Source: Halomonas elongata
GTDB lineage: Bacteria > Pseudomonadota > Gammaproteobacteria > Pseudomonadales > Halomonadaceae
Length of the DNA stretch: 64,000 nucleotides
Assembly (NCBI RefSeq): GCF_029081005.1
Contig: NZ_JAJQTQ010000011.1
Coordinates: 62,001 to 126,000 of the forward strand
Reading direction: 5' to 3'
The translations under genes and the position numbers were made by a program. Below, one piece after another: positions 1 through 9,500 of the stretch. The notes under the pieces were generated by a model that was not told where the DNA came from, ran no database searches, and worked only from the letters and a program-made list of their open reading frames with translations. Each line of letters opens with the position of its first letter. The stretch's first letter is position 1.

Positions 1-1
1 C

Positions 2-223
2 GAGTCGCTCAATGCCTATGTGGCCTGCCCGTGCCCCGAGCATGCCCATGGCTTCCAGCTCTTGATCTGCCGCGATTGCGGCCGGGTCGAGGAGTTGCAC
101 CTCGACGATATCAACGAGCAACTGGGACAGCGTGCCCACGAGCTGGGGTTCACGGTGCAGCGTCAGACCATCGAGCTGCTCGGCCGTTGCGATGCCTGCC
201 ATGCGGTTCCTCAGACATCCTGA
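2..223 (+). CDS. zur: Fur-family zinc uptake regulator (Zur-like), C-terminal part
   Basis: The gene enters from the left edge, so only about 73 C-terminal residues are visible. They form the dimerisation and metal-binding half of a Fur-family repressor: an HGFQLLICRDCG segment with a CxxC pair, followed near the end by a second CDAC pair. Two CxxC pairs form the structural zinc site in Zur and Fur proteins, and the spacing fits Zur better than Fur. Zur represses zinc uptake genes when zinc is abundant. The N-terminal winged helix lies outside the window, so the Zur rather than Fur or PerR assignment rests on the tail alone. Confidence 0.72.
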   Translation, partial: ESLNAYVACPCPEHAHGFQLLICRDCGRVEELHLDDINEQLGQRAHELGFTVQRQTIELLGRCDACHAVPQTS

Positions 224-239
224 GCCAGCCGGAGTCCCA

Positions 240-689
240 ATGTCCGATATCTTCAAGGCGCTGGAAGGCGCCCCTCTCGACAGCCGTCGCCCGCTCGACG
301 CTATTCTGGACGCTGCCCGCTTCAACGCCGATGGCCTGATGCCCGCCATCGCTCAACAGCATGACTCCGGCGAAGTGCTGATGATGGCCTGGATGAACCG
401 CCAGACCCTGGAGGAAACCTTGCGGACCGGGCATGTCTGCTACTGGTCACGCTCCCGGGGGAAGCCCTGGCGCAAGGGAGAATCATCCGGACAGCAGCAA
501 CACCTGCGAGCGGCCCATCTCGACTGCGATGGCGACACCCTGCTGCTGCAGGTCGATCAGACCGGACCGGCCTGCCACAGCGGGCGTCGAAGCTGCTTCT
601 ACGTGGCACTCGATGAGCAGGAAGCCCGCGTCGTCAGCGAGCCGATGATCGACCCGCAAACCCTCTACGGCGACAAGACGCCCCACTGA
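240..689 (+). CDS. hisI: Phosphoribosyl-AMP cyclohydrolase HisI
   Basis: This cytosolic enzyme opens the adenine ring of phosphoribosyl-AMP, the third step of histidine synthesis. The 149-residue protein carries the family signatures MMAWMN, CYWSRSR, KGESSG and [12 protein letters not shown], whose cysteines bind the catalytic zinc. It has only the cyclohydrolase domain; no HisE part is fused. A GGAG ribosome site lies just ahead of the ATG at 240. A longer reading from 132 would overlap the upstream regulator gene and add residues unlike any HisI, so the short start is chosen. It starts 17 bases after the Zur-like gene stops, and yidD follows 4 bases after its own stop. Confidence 0.95.
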   Translation: MSDIFKALEGAPLDSRRPLDAILDAARFNADGLMPAIAQQHDSGEVLMMAWMNRQTLEETLRTGHVCYWSRSRGKPWRKGESSGQQQHLRAAHLDCDGDTLLLQVDQTGPACHSGRRSCFYVALDEQEARVVSEPMIDPQTLYGDKTPH

Positions 690-693
690 CCCC

Positions 694-999
694 ATGCATG
701 CCCTCGCCCGTGGCCTGCGCACCGGGCTGGCCTTCATCATGATCGGCCTGGTGCGCCTCTATCAGTGGCTGATCAGCCCCCTGCTCGGCCCGCGCTGCCG
801 TTACTGGCCCAGCTGCTCTCAATACACGGCAGAAGCACTGAAGGTGCACGGCCCCATGAAAGGCGGCGAACTGGCGGTTCGGCGCATCCTGCGCTGCCAT
901 CCCGGCGCTTCCGGCGGCATCGACCCGGTCCCCGGCGGTCCCAGTGAACGGCTGTGCCGAGAAGACCCCGAGCTGGATGACGACTTTCGTTGTCGCTAG
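694..999 (+). CDS. yidD: Membrane protein insertion efficiency factor YidD
   Basis: This 101-residue protein has the YidD pattern: an N-terminal amphipathic or membrane-associated helix ([22 protein letters not shown]), then [10 protein letters not shown] with the invariant cysteine, [14 protein letters not shown], and GGIDPVP. YidD works at the inner membrane alongside YidC to help insert proteins. It usually lies in rpmH-rnpA-yidD-yidC; here it sits away from that cluster, directly behind hisI, with which it is probably co-transcribed. The last 20 residues are acidic and variable. Confidence 0.93.
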   Translation: MHALARGLRTGLAFIMIGLVRLYQWLISPLLGPRCRYWPSCSQYTAEALKVHGPMKGGELAVRRILRCHPGASGGIDPVPGGPSERLCREDPELDDDFRCR

Positions 1000-1010
1000 A
1001 CTGCCTTGTT

Positions 1011-2564
1011 CTAGTCGCCACCTTTCAGATCACGAAACCCGTTTTTTACTTCCTGTTCCAGGCGTGTCGCCAAGTCTTGATCCTGGATAATGGGGAACTC
1101 CTTGAGCAATTTGCCACTGATGCCGCCGTGTTGACGGATCGAGCGGATGATCCGGTCAATATGATCGTCGGGGCCCTCCAGCCAGTCCTTGATGGCCAAC
1201 CGGGTCCGATACCAGGCGCGTTGCAGTGCCGCCTGCTCATGCATCTCATGTTCCAGAGTATGTTGAACCACTGCGCGAAGATACTCGACCTGTTGGGTCA
1301 GGTCAGGGTAACGCCATGTCGGCGCAGCCTGATCATAGGCTGAAAAATGGAAGTCGGATTCGATGCCATCATCGTAACGACGGCGCCCTTTCGAGAAATC
1401 CACTGCCCCTCTGAATGCATCCATCAACGGCTTGGAGTAACGCTCGAGAATGCGATCATACTCGGCACGCCGAATAGCCGACGACGTGATAGTGGCCGAT
1501 ATGGGGAGAATGAATGGCTCAGGTACCGCGCCGTCCCGGCGCAGGACGTCGTTGACCAGAAAGCGCGACACTCGACCATTTCCGTCGGCTAATGGGTGCA
1601 GGAACACAAAGCCGAAGCTGGCAACAGCCGCTCGGATGATCGATGGCTCTTCCCTGGTGACTGTCAGGAAAGCACGTAATCCCTCGAGCATCTCGGCAAG
1701 CCACTCCCAATGCGGGCATATATAGTGGACCACTGCACCATGCTGCAGTGAATTACTGCCAACGAAGACCGGTGAATGTCGTAACCCTGGGCGTATCGTC
1801 GAGATGCCCAGGATCGCACGCTGGAGTTCGGTCAGTGCTTGTGAGTCCAGAGGGTCGTCCAGGTCGCCGCAGTAACGCTCCATGGCTTCCGCAAAGCGCT
1901 GAATTCTGTCTCGCTGCTCTCCTTCGTGCTCGATCACGAAGCTGGCCCGACTTTCCTTGATCGTCAGCCATACGGCACTCCTGAGTAGAATATCAGCGCC
2001 GAACTCCCCTTCCATGGCCTCAAGCCTGGCGGTTACATCGAAATCGTTCAATGCCTTGACGGTCGGAGTTCTTCGTATCAACGGGCAATAGTCAGACGTT
2101 CCCGGCAAATTGTCATTGATACGCCAACGACGGTTTCGAATCGGCTGGCTTCTGGTGACATAATGTCGAGGGTCGAGAGCATCTCGATAGTTGCCGCCGA
2201 CCTCGACGACATCCAGCTCACGGCCTGTCAGCCACTCGTAGAGAAAGCCCGCTCGACGGGCATATTGTCCAGTTGGCTCATGCTTCACCCACTCGGCAAT
2301 TTCGCGTCCCGGCATGACGCCGAACAAACGGGCAAGGAATTCCAGGTGTATACCTTCATGCTTCAAGGCAAAGGCCAGGTGAGCCGTCGGCGTGTCGGCT
2401 GGACGCATGGCATCAAGATATGTCTCCTGACGCCCAGCCTCACGCTCATGGGTGTGCCGCGTGCGACCGATGCAACTCATCACTGGAAACGGCTGGGTCG
2501 CTTGAACACCGAAGTGTCGGACGAGCCAGCCATAACCGATTTCATCCTGCTCTTGAGCTGCCAA
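1011..2564 (-). CDS. Fic-domain protein, probable AMP transferase
   Basis: A protein of about 517 residues with the Fic catalytic motif HPLADGNGR starting at residue 323. His323 is the expected catalytic base and the Asp/Asn-Gly-Asn-Gly-Arg loop binds the nucleotide phosphates. Upstream, an SFVIEHEGE segment resembles the inhibitory helix motif (S/T)xxxE that blocks the active site in self-inhibited Fic proteins. The N-terminal part looks like the extra domain of large stand-alone Fic proteins, and the C-terminal 100 residues look like a winged-helix region. Such enzymes transfer AMP or another nucleotide group to a protein; the target is unknown. The best start is TTG at 2564, because similarity to the family's N-terminus seems to begin before the first ATG. 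The gene sits between housekeeping genes, is less GC-rich upstream, and looks accessory. Confidence 0.85.
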   Translation of the reverse strand: MAAQEQDEIGYGWLVRHFGVQATQPFPVMSCIGRTRHTHEREAGRQETYLDAMRPADTPTAHLAFALKHEGIHLEFLARLFGVMPGREIAEWVKHEPTGQYARRAGFLYEWLTGRELDVVEVGGNYRDALDPRHYVTRSQPIRNRRWRINDNLPGTSDYCPLIRRTPTVKALNDFDVTARLEAMEGEFGADILLRSAVWLTIKESRASFVIEHEGEQRDRIQRFAEAMERYCGDLDDPLDSQALTELQRAILGISTIRPGLRHSPVFVGSNSLQHGAVVHYICPHWEWLAEMLEGLRAFLTVTREEPSIIRAAVASFGFVFLHPLADGNGRVSRFLVNDVLRRDGAVPEPFILPISATITSSAIRRAEYDRILERYSKPLMDAFRGAVDFSKGRRRYDDGIESDFHFSAYDQAAPTWRYPDLTQQVEYLRAVVQHTLEHEMHEQAALQRAWYRTRLAIKDWLEGPDDHIDRIIRSIRQHGGISGKLLKEFPIIQDQDLATRLEQEVKNGFRDLKGGD

Positions 2565-2622
2565 AATGATTATCTCGCCAAAAAAATGATTACATGCGCG
2601 AACTTTTCTTCAAAAACGATTA
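2563..2622 (-). promoter_or_regulatory. Three direct repeats upstream of the Fic gene
   Basis: In the short AT-rich gap between sufE and the Fic gene, the 10-mer aaaatgatta occurs at 2563-2572 and 2583-2592, and a one-mismatch copy aaaacgatta at 2613-2622. The copies are spaced 20 and 30 bases apart, that is 2 and 3 helical turns, so they would lie on one face of the helix. The first copy overlaps the TTG start. This arrangement suits an operator, possibly for autoregulation, but no regulator gene is adjacent. Confidence 0.45.
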
Positions 2623-2652
2623 TGGCAGGGTGTCAGATGGGGGGCTACCGAG

Positions 2653-3078
2653 TCACGCGGCCTCCTGCTCGGCGACGCGATAGATGCGCTCAAGCATGGC
2701 ATTCAGGCCGTTGCTGCGGGTCGGCGACAGATGCTTGTCGAGGCCGAGGTCCACGAGGAAGTGCGGACTGGTCGCGCGGATGTCTGCCGGGTGACGATCA
2801 TTGTAGATCCGCATCAATACCGCGATCAGCCCCGAGACGATGGCCGCATCCGACACGGCATCGAAATGCAGCAGCTCGCCGTCGAGACGGTGATGCATCC
2901 AGACATTGGACTGGCAGCCCTGGATCTTGAGTTCCTCGACCTTCCACTCCTCGGGGAAGGTCGGCAGCTGCTTGCCCATGTCGATGATGTACTGGTAGCG
3001 GTCCATCCAGTTGTCGAACATCTCGAACTCTTCCAGCAATTCCTGCTGGGCCTGTTCGGCGGTGATCTCTGTGCTCAT
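2653..3078 (-). CDS. sufE: Cysteine desulfuration protein SufE
   Basis: SufE accepts persulfide sulfur from the cysteine desulfurase SufS and hands it to the SufBCD scaffold for Fe-S cluster assembly. The 141-residue protein has the conserved IQGCQSNVW loop; Cys55 is the sulfur acceptor and matches E. coli Cys51. The start at 3078 has a GGAG site (aggagccctcatg); an in-frame ATG six codons earlier lacks one. The other suf genes are not in the window. The Fic gene follows downstream, with its own probable control region in between. Confidence 0.94.
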   Translation of the reverse strand: MSTEITAEQAQQELLEEFEMFDNWMDRYQYIIDMGKQLPTFPEEWKVEELKIQGCQSNVWMHHRLDGELLHFDAVSDAAIVSGLIAVLMRIYNDRHPADIRATSPHFLVDLGLDKHLSPTRSNGLNAMLERIYRVAEQEAA

Positions 3079-3104
3079 GAGGGCTCCTGATTGCATCTGG
3101 CCAT

Positions 3105-3110
3105 ATTATA
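3105..3110 (-). promoter_or_regulatory. Probable -10 box for sufE
   Basis: A perfect TATAAT on the minus strand, preceded by CCGG, lies about 27 bases upstream of the sufE start and overlaps the stop codon of the recombinase gene. No good -35 box is seen at 17 bases, so the promoter may be weak or activator-dependent. Confidence 0.4.
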
Positions 3111-4353
3111 CCGGTTGCTTCCCCGGTGCGTCCGCCCCCGCCTTGCCATGGACGGCCAGGCCGTGTCGCGATTGCTGTCGATGCCACTCCTCCGCCTCGG
3201 CATGCAGGTACCGTGCCGTGGTATCGAGGCGAGAGTGACGTGCCGTCTCGGCAAGATAGCGAAGCTCGACACCGGCCTGTGCCTGGTGCGTCAGCGCCGT
3301 GTGACGCAGCCAGTGCGGCGTGGCACGACGCAATTGTGCCACTTCGCGCCCGGCGTCGACACCGAGCTGGCGCTCCAGAGTACTGGCCGCTTGTTCGAAG
3401 GTCGCCCGAATCAACCGATACAGGTGATTGTCCCCCACGCCACGTTGGCCATCGAGTCCCCGCAGCAATGGTGTCGGCTCGTCGGGTGATGGTTCCGGCG
3501 AAAGTCCCAGGGAGGTCCGCCACTCGGCGAGCAGGCGCATCATGTCCGGTGGCACGGGAATGCGCGCGGTCTTGCCGCCCTTCCCTGTTACCCGCCACCA
3601 CCAACGGCCCTCGAGACGAGTGAAGTCGTCCATGCGGGCGCCGCTCATCTCGCCGATGCGGGGCGCCAACAGATAGGCGAAGCCAAAGACCAGGCGCCGA
3701 CGCATCCAGAGGAAGCGCTCACGACGGGAAGCCTGCAACGAGGGCGGCTGATCTAGCCATTGCCAGAGCCACTCCCATAGTGGCCGTTCCAGGTAGCGCT
3801 CGATCGCCGTCTGGCGATTGTCCAGCCGCCGTCGCTTGTCGCGCATCAGCCGGAACGGATTGTGGTCGAGCCACCCCGCTTCGACCAGCCAGGCGCACAG
3901 GCCCTGCAGGATGACCAGGCTCTGACGGCGGCTGGAGGGCGACAAGGGGCCACGGAACGGCCGCCAGCGCGGATCCTGACGAGCCCGGGTCGGACCGACC
4001 CAGCGCTCCTTCGGCATGGGATCGCCGAGAAAGGCTTCGAAGGCATCGAGATGATCTCGGCGCAACTCGGCAAGCGACATGTCTCGTTCGTTCAACCACA
4101 GCAAGAGCCGCTCGGCTTCGCGCCGGTAGGCCCGCTGGGTATTCGGGCTGGCGCGATACTCCCCGAGCCACAATGCCACCGCCTGGGCATCGCTGGTTGC
4201 CGCAATGCGTCCTGCCCCGCTTGTCGGGATGCCACCCGGGAGCAAGGCGCCGGCACCATAAAGCGCCGCTCCTATCTCCGAAGCCACGGCATAGGCCGGC
4301 TGCGGTACGCCTGCCCATCCCGCTGGCTCTCCTGCGGGCCATTCGTCCGCCAC
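3106..4353 (-). CDS. Tyrosine recombinase / phage-type integrase
   Basis: A 415-residue site-specific recombinase. The N-terminal part (after a Gly/Pro/Ala-rich leader) has the SAM-like core-binding fold signature (SPNTQRAYRREAERLLLWL). The C-terminal catalytic domain shows all expected residues in order: Arg in LLAPRIGEM, Lys in VTGKGGK, His and Arg in HWLRHT, His in TARHSR, and the nucleophile in ARYLHAE (Tyr382 from this start). The GTG at 4353 is preceded by AGGAGG; a longer TTG start at 4419 is possible but would run through a palindrome. It is divergent from a KfrA-like gene, with no excisionase, phage genes or tRNA target nearby. It may be an orphan chromosomal recombinase rather than the integrase of a live element. 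Confidence 0.88.
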   Translation of the reverse strand: MADEWPAGEPAGWAGVPQPAYAVASEIGAALYGAGALLPGGIPTSGAGRIAATSDAQAVALWLGEYRASPNTQRAYRREAERLLLWLNERDMSLAELRRDHLDAFEAFLGDPMPKERWVGPTRARQDPRWRPFRGPLSPSSRRQSLVILQGLCAWLVEAGWLDHNPFRLMRDKRRRLDNRQTAIERYLERPLWEWLWQWLDQPPSLQASRRERFLWMRRRLVFGFAYLLAPRIGEMSGARMDDFTRLEGRWWWRVTGKGGKTARIPVPPDMMRLLAEWRTSLGLSPEPSPDEPTPLLRGLDGQRGVGDNHLYRLIRATFEQAASTLERQLGVDAGREVAQLRRATPHWLRHTALTHQAQAGVELRYLAETARHSRLDTTARYLHAEAEEWHRQQSRHGLAVHGKAGADAPGKQPV

Positions 4354-4411
4354 ATGCCCTCCTGCCGTCTGTCTGCGAACCAAGGCCTGCAGTGTCACGC
4401 TGTAAGTCAAA

Positions 4412-4443
4412 ATAATCAAGATAAGCCGCGTAATCTTGATTAT
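4412..4443. promoter_or_regulatory. 11-bp perfect inverted repeat between recombinase and KfrA-like genes
   Basis: The arms ataatcaagat (4412-4422) and atcttgattat (4433-4443) are exact reverse complements separated by 10 bases. The site lies 59 bases upstream of the recombinase GTG and 133 bases upstream of the KfrA-like start, in the only strongly AT-rich stretch nearby (about 4404-4510). It could be an operator for the KfrA-like protein, since KfrA proteins autoregulate, or the core of a recombination site. Confidence 0.6.
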
Positions 4444-4575
4444 ATGCCGGGTAAAATAAATAAAATTACATTATCCATAATACGTAATAAGCTTTATCTT
4501 CGATCGTGAAAACGCTATCCTGCGCCTATTCATCGGATGGCCACGCGCCCCGATAACCCGACAAGGAGGCTTCCC

Positions 4576-5619
4576 ATGGCACGCACCGGTGTGCGATACG
4601 AGGATGTACAGCGCGCCATCGATACCCTGATGGCCAAGGGGGAAGCCCCCAGCGTGCACAAGATTCGCGAGACGCTCGGCACAGGCAGTTTCACCACCAT
4701 CAGCGAACATCTGCGCGAATGGCGCCGTCTGCGCGAAGAGAACCGTGACGTCCCGCCCCCTCAGGGCATGCCCGCGGAGCTGCAGGAACTGGCCGAGGCA
4801 CTCTGGACACAGGCTCAGGAAGCGGCCAACCAGGCACTCGCCCACTACCGCCAGGAGGCCGACTCCCGCGTCGGTGATGCTCGACAGCAGGCCGCCGAGG
4901 CCGATCGCCGCGCCGAAGATGCCGAACAACGCGAGACGGCCCTTTCGGCGCACCTGACACAGATCGACCAGCGACTCGAACAGCGCACCAGCGAACTGGC
5001 CCAGCTACGCGCCGAGCACGAGGCCCTCCTGGCACAGGAAACGCGATCGCGCGAGCGCTGCGATGAGCTGACGCGACGTCTGGAAGCGGCAGAAGAAGAC
5101 GCGAAACGCCGTGAAGAGGCGCACCGGCAGGCACTCGAGGAACAGGCAGAGACCCACCGGGAACGCCTCACCCAGGAGGAAGAGCGCAATGAAAGCGCCG
5201 AGGCGCGCTTGATGGGGCTGCTCGATCAGGAACGACAGGAACGTCAGGCCGCCGAAAAGGCACATGCCGGCCGGGAACAGCGCCTGACCCGACGACTGGA
5301 AACCACCCAGGAACAGCAGAACGCGCTGCAGACGGATCTTGCCACCGCTCGTCAGGCACTACACGAGGCCGAACAGGCCCGGGACAGCGCCGAACAACGG
5401 GCGGCCGCCCTGCGCGACCAGCACGAACAGCTCAATGCGCGTTTCGAGGAGCAGGAACGGCGCATGGCAGAACAGACGGAACAGTGGCGCGAACGTGAGC
5501 GCCACTTCGAGGAACGGCTATGGGCCTCGCTCGAGGCACTGCGTGAAGAATGGCGGACCGAGACGGCCGCTTCGCCGACGAAGGGGGACGACGCACCAGA
5601 CGAAAGAGGCCCCGCATGA
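4576..5619 (+). CDS. KfrA-like DNA-binding coiled-coil protein
   Basis: A 347-residue protein. Residues 1 to about 120 match the KfrA N-terminal DNA-binding domain (RTGVRYEDVQRAIDTLMAKG, then KIRETLGTGSFTTISEHLREW, a helix-turn-helix-like stretch). From about residue 125 to 335 it is a continuous Glu/Arg/Gln/Ala-rich coiled coil. Plasmid KfrA is an autoregulated DNA-binding protein that multimerises through such a coil and supports partition. This chromosomal copy is divergent from a tyrosine recombinase. The start at 4576 has AAGGAGG seven bases ahead. The function of chromosomal copies is not established; a nucleoid-associated or recombinase-regulating role is inference. Confidence 0.85.
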   Translation: MARTGVRYEDVQRAIDTLMAKGEAPSVHKIRETLGTGSFTTISEHLREWRRLREENRDVPPPQGMPAELQELAEALWTQAQEAANQALAHYRQEADSRVGDARQQAAEADRRAEDAEQRETALSAHLTQIDQRLEQRTSELAQLRAEHEALLAQETRSRERCDELTRRLEAAEEDAKRREEAHRQALEEQAETHRERLTQEEERNESAEARLMGLLDQERQERQAAEKAHAGREQRLTRRLETTQEQQNALQTDLATARQALHEAEQARDSAEQRAAALRDQHEQLNARFEEQERRMAEQTEQWRERERHFEERLWASLEALREEWRTETAASPTKGDDAPDERGPA

Positions 5620-5627
5620 GCGGGGCC
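5608..5627. terminator. Hairpin between KfrA-like gene and nfuA
   Basis: An 8-bp GC stem (ggccccgc / gcggggcc) with loop atga; the loop carries the stop codon of the KfrA-like gene. Read on the minus strand, as downstream of nfuA, it is followed by tctttcgt, so it probably ends nfuA transcripts better than those of the KfrA-like gene. Confidence 0.5.
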
Positions 5628-5707
5628 CGAGAAAGGGTTGCGCTTATTGCTTGAATGCAGAGTAGACAGACGGTGTTGTCGACACCGCCTTGATCGAGAC
5701 GGCGTCC

Positions 5708-6298
5708 TTAGCGGTAGTAGGCGTTGGTGGTATCCGTATGATCGGTCACGTCGCGAATGCCCGAAAGCTCCGGGATGCGCTCCATCAGCGTCTTCTCGAC
5801 ACCATCCTTGAGAGTGATGTCAACGGCCGCGCAACCCTGGCAGCCACCGCCGAATGACAGGACGGCGACCTGTTCCTCGGTCAACTGCACCAGGCGGACT
5901 TCCCCGCCATGAGCTGCCAGGCCGGGATTGATCTCGCTATACAGCACATAGTTGACCTGGTCCTCGATGGGGCTGTCGGCATTGACCTTGGGCATCTTGG
6001 CGTTGGGGGCCTTGATGGTGAGCTGCCCGCCCATGCGGTCGGCATTGAAATCGACCACGGCTTCCTCGAGGAAAGGCACGCTGTTCTTGTCCAGGTAGAC
6101 GGCGATCTTCTCGAGCTCGAGACGCTCGTCGCTGGGTTCCTCCTCGCCGGGCCGGCAGTAGGCCAGGCAGGTCTCGGCGTAGGGGGTCCCCGGTTGGGTG
6201 ATGAAGATACGCACGGCAATCCCCTCGACGTTCTGCTTGGCCAGCAGTTCGCCGAGGTAGTCCTGGGCACTATCGGTGATCTGGATGCTGTCGCTCAT
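5708..6298 (-). CDS. nfuA: Fe-S biogenesis protein NfuA
   Basis: NfuA carries a [4Fe-4S] cluster and delivers it to apo-enzymes such as aconitase. The 196-residue protein has a degenerate A-type domain (residues 1 to about 100) and a C-terminal Nfu domain with the GGGCQGC motif, Cys153 and Cys156, corresponding to Cys149 and Cys152 of E. coli. Length and layout are standard. It reads toward the KfrA-like gene and is divergent from metH, with about 300 bases between them. Confidence 0.96.
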   Translation of the reverse strand: MSDSIQITDSAQDYLGELLAKQNVEGIAVRIFITQPGTPYAETCLAYCRPGEEEPSDERLELEKIAVYLDKNSVPFLEEAVVDFNADRMGGQLTIKAPNAKMPKVNADSPIEDQVNYVLYSEINPGLAAHGGEVRLVQLTEEQVAVLSFGGGCQGCAAVDITLKDGVEKTLMERIPELSGIRDVTDHTDTTNAYYR

Positions 6299-6596
6299 GA
6301 TGCTCTCACTGGTCTGGCCCCGACCGGGATGAGGCTAACGGACGCGGGCCGGGAATCGGTATTTTCCCTCATGGTAAGCGAGCGATGGCGCCGAGACAAT
6401 CCCGAGTGATTTGCTGGGTCTTTGATGCCCTGCCGCCGGGCCGCACCATTTGCTACCATAGGGCGCCTATCCGGCGCGCCACGCCGAACAAGGAAAATAC
6501 TGCACCCAATTGCGCGTGCAAATCGCTGCATCGTGCGGCGCTCTGCTCAGCGTTTTCCCAGGACCGATGCTTTCACGCTGGAGATCACCCCGACCC

Positions 6597-9500
6597 ATGG
6601 CCGACGTTCCCGTATCCTCGCTCGTGACGCTTACCGACAGTCTCGCCGAACGCATCCTGATGCTGGATGGCGGCATGGGTACCATGCTGCAGAATGCCGG
6701 CCTCTCCGAAGAGGAGTTTCGGGGCGAGCGTTTCGCGGACTGGCCGACGGATCTCAAGGGCAACAACGACCTGCTGGCGCTGACCTGTCCCGATCTGGTG
6801 ACACGCATCCATCGCGACTACCTCGAGGCCGGTGCGGACATCGTCGAGACCAATACCTTCAACAGCACCCGGCTGTCCCAGTCCGACTATGGCATGGAAG
6901 ACCTGGTGCCGGAACTGAATCGCGAATCCGCGCGCCTGGCCCGGGGCATCTGTGATGCCGTGGCACAGGAAACCGGCGTGCCGCGCTATGTGGCGGGCGT
7001 GCTGGGCCCGACCTCGCGCACCGCCTCACTATCCCCGGACGTCAACGACCCGGCGATGCGCAACGTCACCTTCGACGAATTGCGCGACAACTACCGCGAG
7101 GCTGCCGAGGCACTGGTGGAGGGCGGCAGCGACCTGATCCTGATCGAGACGATCTTCGACACCCTCAACGCCAAGGCGGCGATCTACGCCCTCGAGGAGC
7201 TCTTCGAGGCGCGGGGCGAACGACTGCCGGTGATGATCTCCGGGACCATCACCGATGCCTCCGGTCGCACCCTCTCGGGCCAGACCACCGAGGCTTTCTG
7301 GAATTCGGTACGCCATGCCCGGCCGTTGTCGGTGGGCCTCAACTGCGCCCTGGGGGCCGAGGAATTGCGCCCGTACGTCGAGGAGCTCGCCAACAAGGCC
7401 GACACCTTCGTCTCCGCGCACCCCAACGCCGGCCTGCCCAACGAGTTCGGCGAGTATGACCAGACACCCGAGGAAATGGCAGCCATCGTCGCCGAATTCG
7501 CCGAGAGCGGGCTGGTCAACATCATCGGCGGCTGTTGCGGCTCGACGCCCGAGCACATCGCCGCCATCCACCGGGCGATTCGCGACACGGCGCCGCGCCG
7601 TATCCCCGAGCGCGCCCTGGCCTGCCGGTTGTCCGGCCTCGAGCCGTTCAACATCGAGCACGACTCGCTGTTCGTCAACGTCGGGGAACGTACCAACGTC
7701 ACCGGATCGGCACGCTTCAAGCGCCTGATCAAGGAAGAGGACTACACCACCGCCCTGGAGGTGGCCCTGGAGCAGGTCGAGAACGGCGCCCAGGTCATCG
7801 ACATCAACATGGACGAAGGCATGCTGGAGTCCGAGGATGCGATGGTGCGCTTTCTCAACCTGATCGCCGGCGAGCCGGACATCGCCCGGGTACCGATCAT
7901 GGTCGACTCCTCCAAGTGGGAGATCATCGAAGCTGGCCTGAAATGCATCCAGGGCAAGGCGGTGGTCAACTCCATCTCCTTGAAAGAAGGCGAAGATGCC
8001 TTCCGCGAGCAGGCGACCAAGTGCCGCCGCTACGGTGCTTCGATCGTGGTCATGGCCTTCGACGAACAGGGCCAGGCCGATACCTTCGCGCGCAAGGCCG
8101 AGATCTGCCAGCGTGCCTACCGCCTGCTGGTCGACGAGATCCATTTCCCGGCCGAAGACATCATCTTCGACCCGAACATCTTCGCCATCGCCACCGGCAT
8201 CGAGGAACACAACAACTATGCCGTGGACTTCATCGAGGCGACCCGCTGGATTCGCGAGCATCTGCCCCATGCCATGGTGTCCGGCGGCGTTTCCAACGTC
8301 TCCTTCTCCTTCCGCGGCAACAATGCGGTACGCGAAGCGATCCACTCGGTCTTCCTCTACCACGCCATTCGTGCCGGCATGACCATGGGGATCGTCAACG
8401 CCGGCCAGCTGGCGGTCTACGATGATCTTCCCGAGGAGTTGCGCGAGGGCGTCGAGGATGTCGTGCTCAATCGCCGCGACGACGCGACCGAACGCCTGCT
8501 CGACCTGGCCGACAAGTACAAGGACGACAGCAGCGGCGCCTCTCGCCAGGAGGACCTGGAGTGGCGCGGCTGGGAGGTCGAGAAGCGCATCGAACATGCC
8601 CTAGTCAAGGGCATTACCGCCTATATCGAGGATGACACCGAACTGGCCCGGCAGCGCGCCGAACGCCCCATCGAGGTGATCGAGGGGCCCTTGATGGATG
8701 GCATGAACGTGGTCGGCGACCTGTTCGGCGACGGCAAGATGTTCCTGCCCCAGGTGGTCAAGTCGGCCCGCGTGATGAAACAGGCCGTGGCCTATCTGAT
8801 CCCCTATATCGAGGCCGAGAAAGGCGAGGATACCCAGGCCAAGGGCAAGATCGTCATGGCCACGGTCAAGGGCGATGTCCACGATATCGGCAAGAACATC
8901 GTCGGCGTGGTCCTGCAGTGCAACAACTACGAGGTCATCGACCTCGGCGTGATGGTGCCGGCGGAAAGGATCCTCCAGACGGCCCGCGAGGAAAAGGCCG
9001 ACATCATCGGCCTATCCGGGCTGATCACCCCGTCGCTGGATGAGATGGTCCACGTCGCCAAGGAGATGCAGCGACAGAATTTCGATCTCCCGCTGCTGAT
9101 CGGCGGGGCGACCACCTCCAAGGCCCATACGGCGGTCAAGATCGAGCCCGGTTACGAGCATCCGGTCATTTATGTCACCGACGCTTCTCGGGCCGTTGGC
9201 GTGGCCGGCAAGCTGCTTTCGCCGGGGCTCAAGGAAGCCTATGTCACCGAAATCCGTGAGGAATACGAAAAGGTTCGCGAGCGTAACGCCAAGCGTCGCC
9301 CCAAAGCCGCCGAGATCAGCTACACCGAGGCCCGCCGGCACAAGCCGGCCATCGACTGGCAGGACTATACCCCGCCACGCCCGGCGCTTGCTGGTCTTGA
9401 GGTCTTCGAGGACCATGATCTGGCACCCTTGGTCGAGCGTATCGACTGGACGCCCTTCTTCATGAGCTGGCAGCTGGCCGGCAAATATCCGCGCATCCTC

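Noticed and set aside
132..239. Earlier start for hisI
   Set aside because: It overlaps the Zur-like gene and adds non-conserved residues; the GGAG site sits at the later ATG.
6299..6596. Possible cobalamin or SAM/SAH riboswitch ahead of metH
   Set aside because: The leader has no B12 box or other conserved core of these riboswitches; only ordinary GC-rich sequence was seen.
7029..8597. Long open reading frame antisense to metH
   Set aside because: It is a mirror frame of a certain gene in high-GC DNA, with Val/Gly/Asp-rich composition and no family features.
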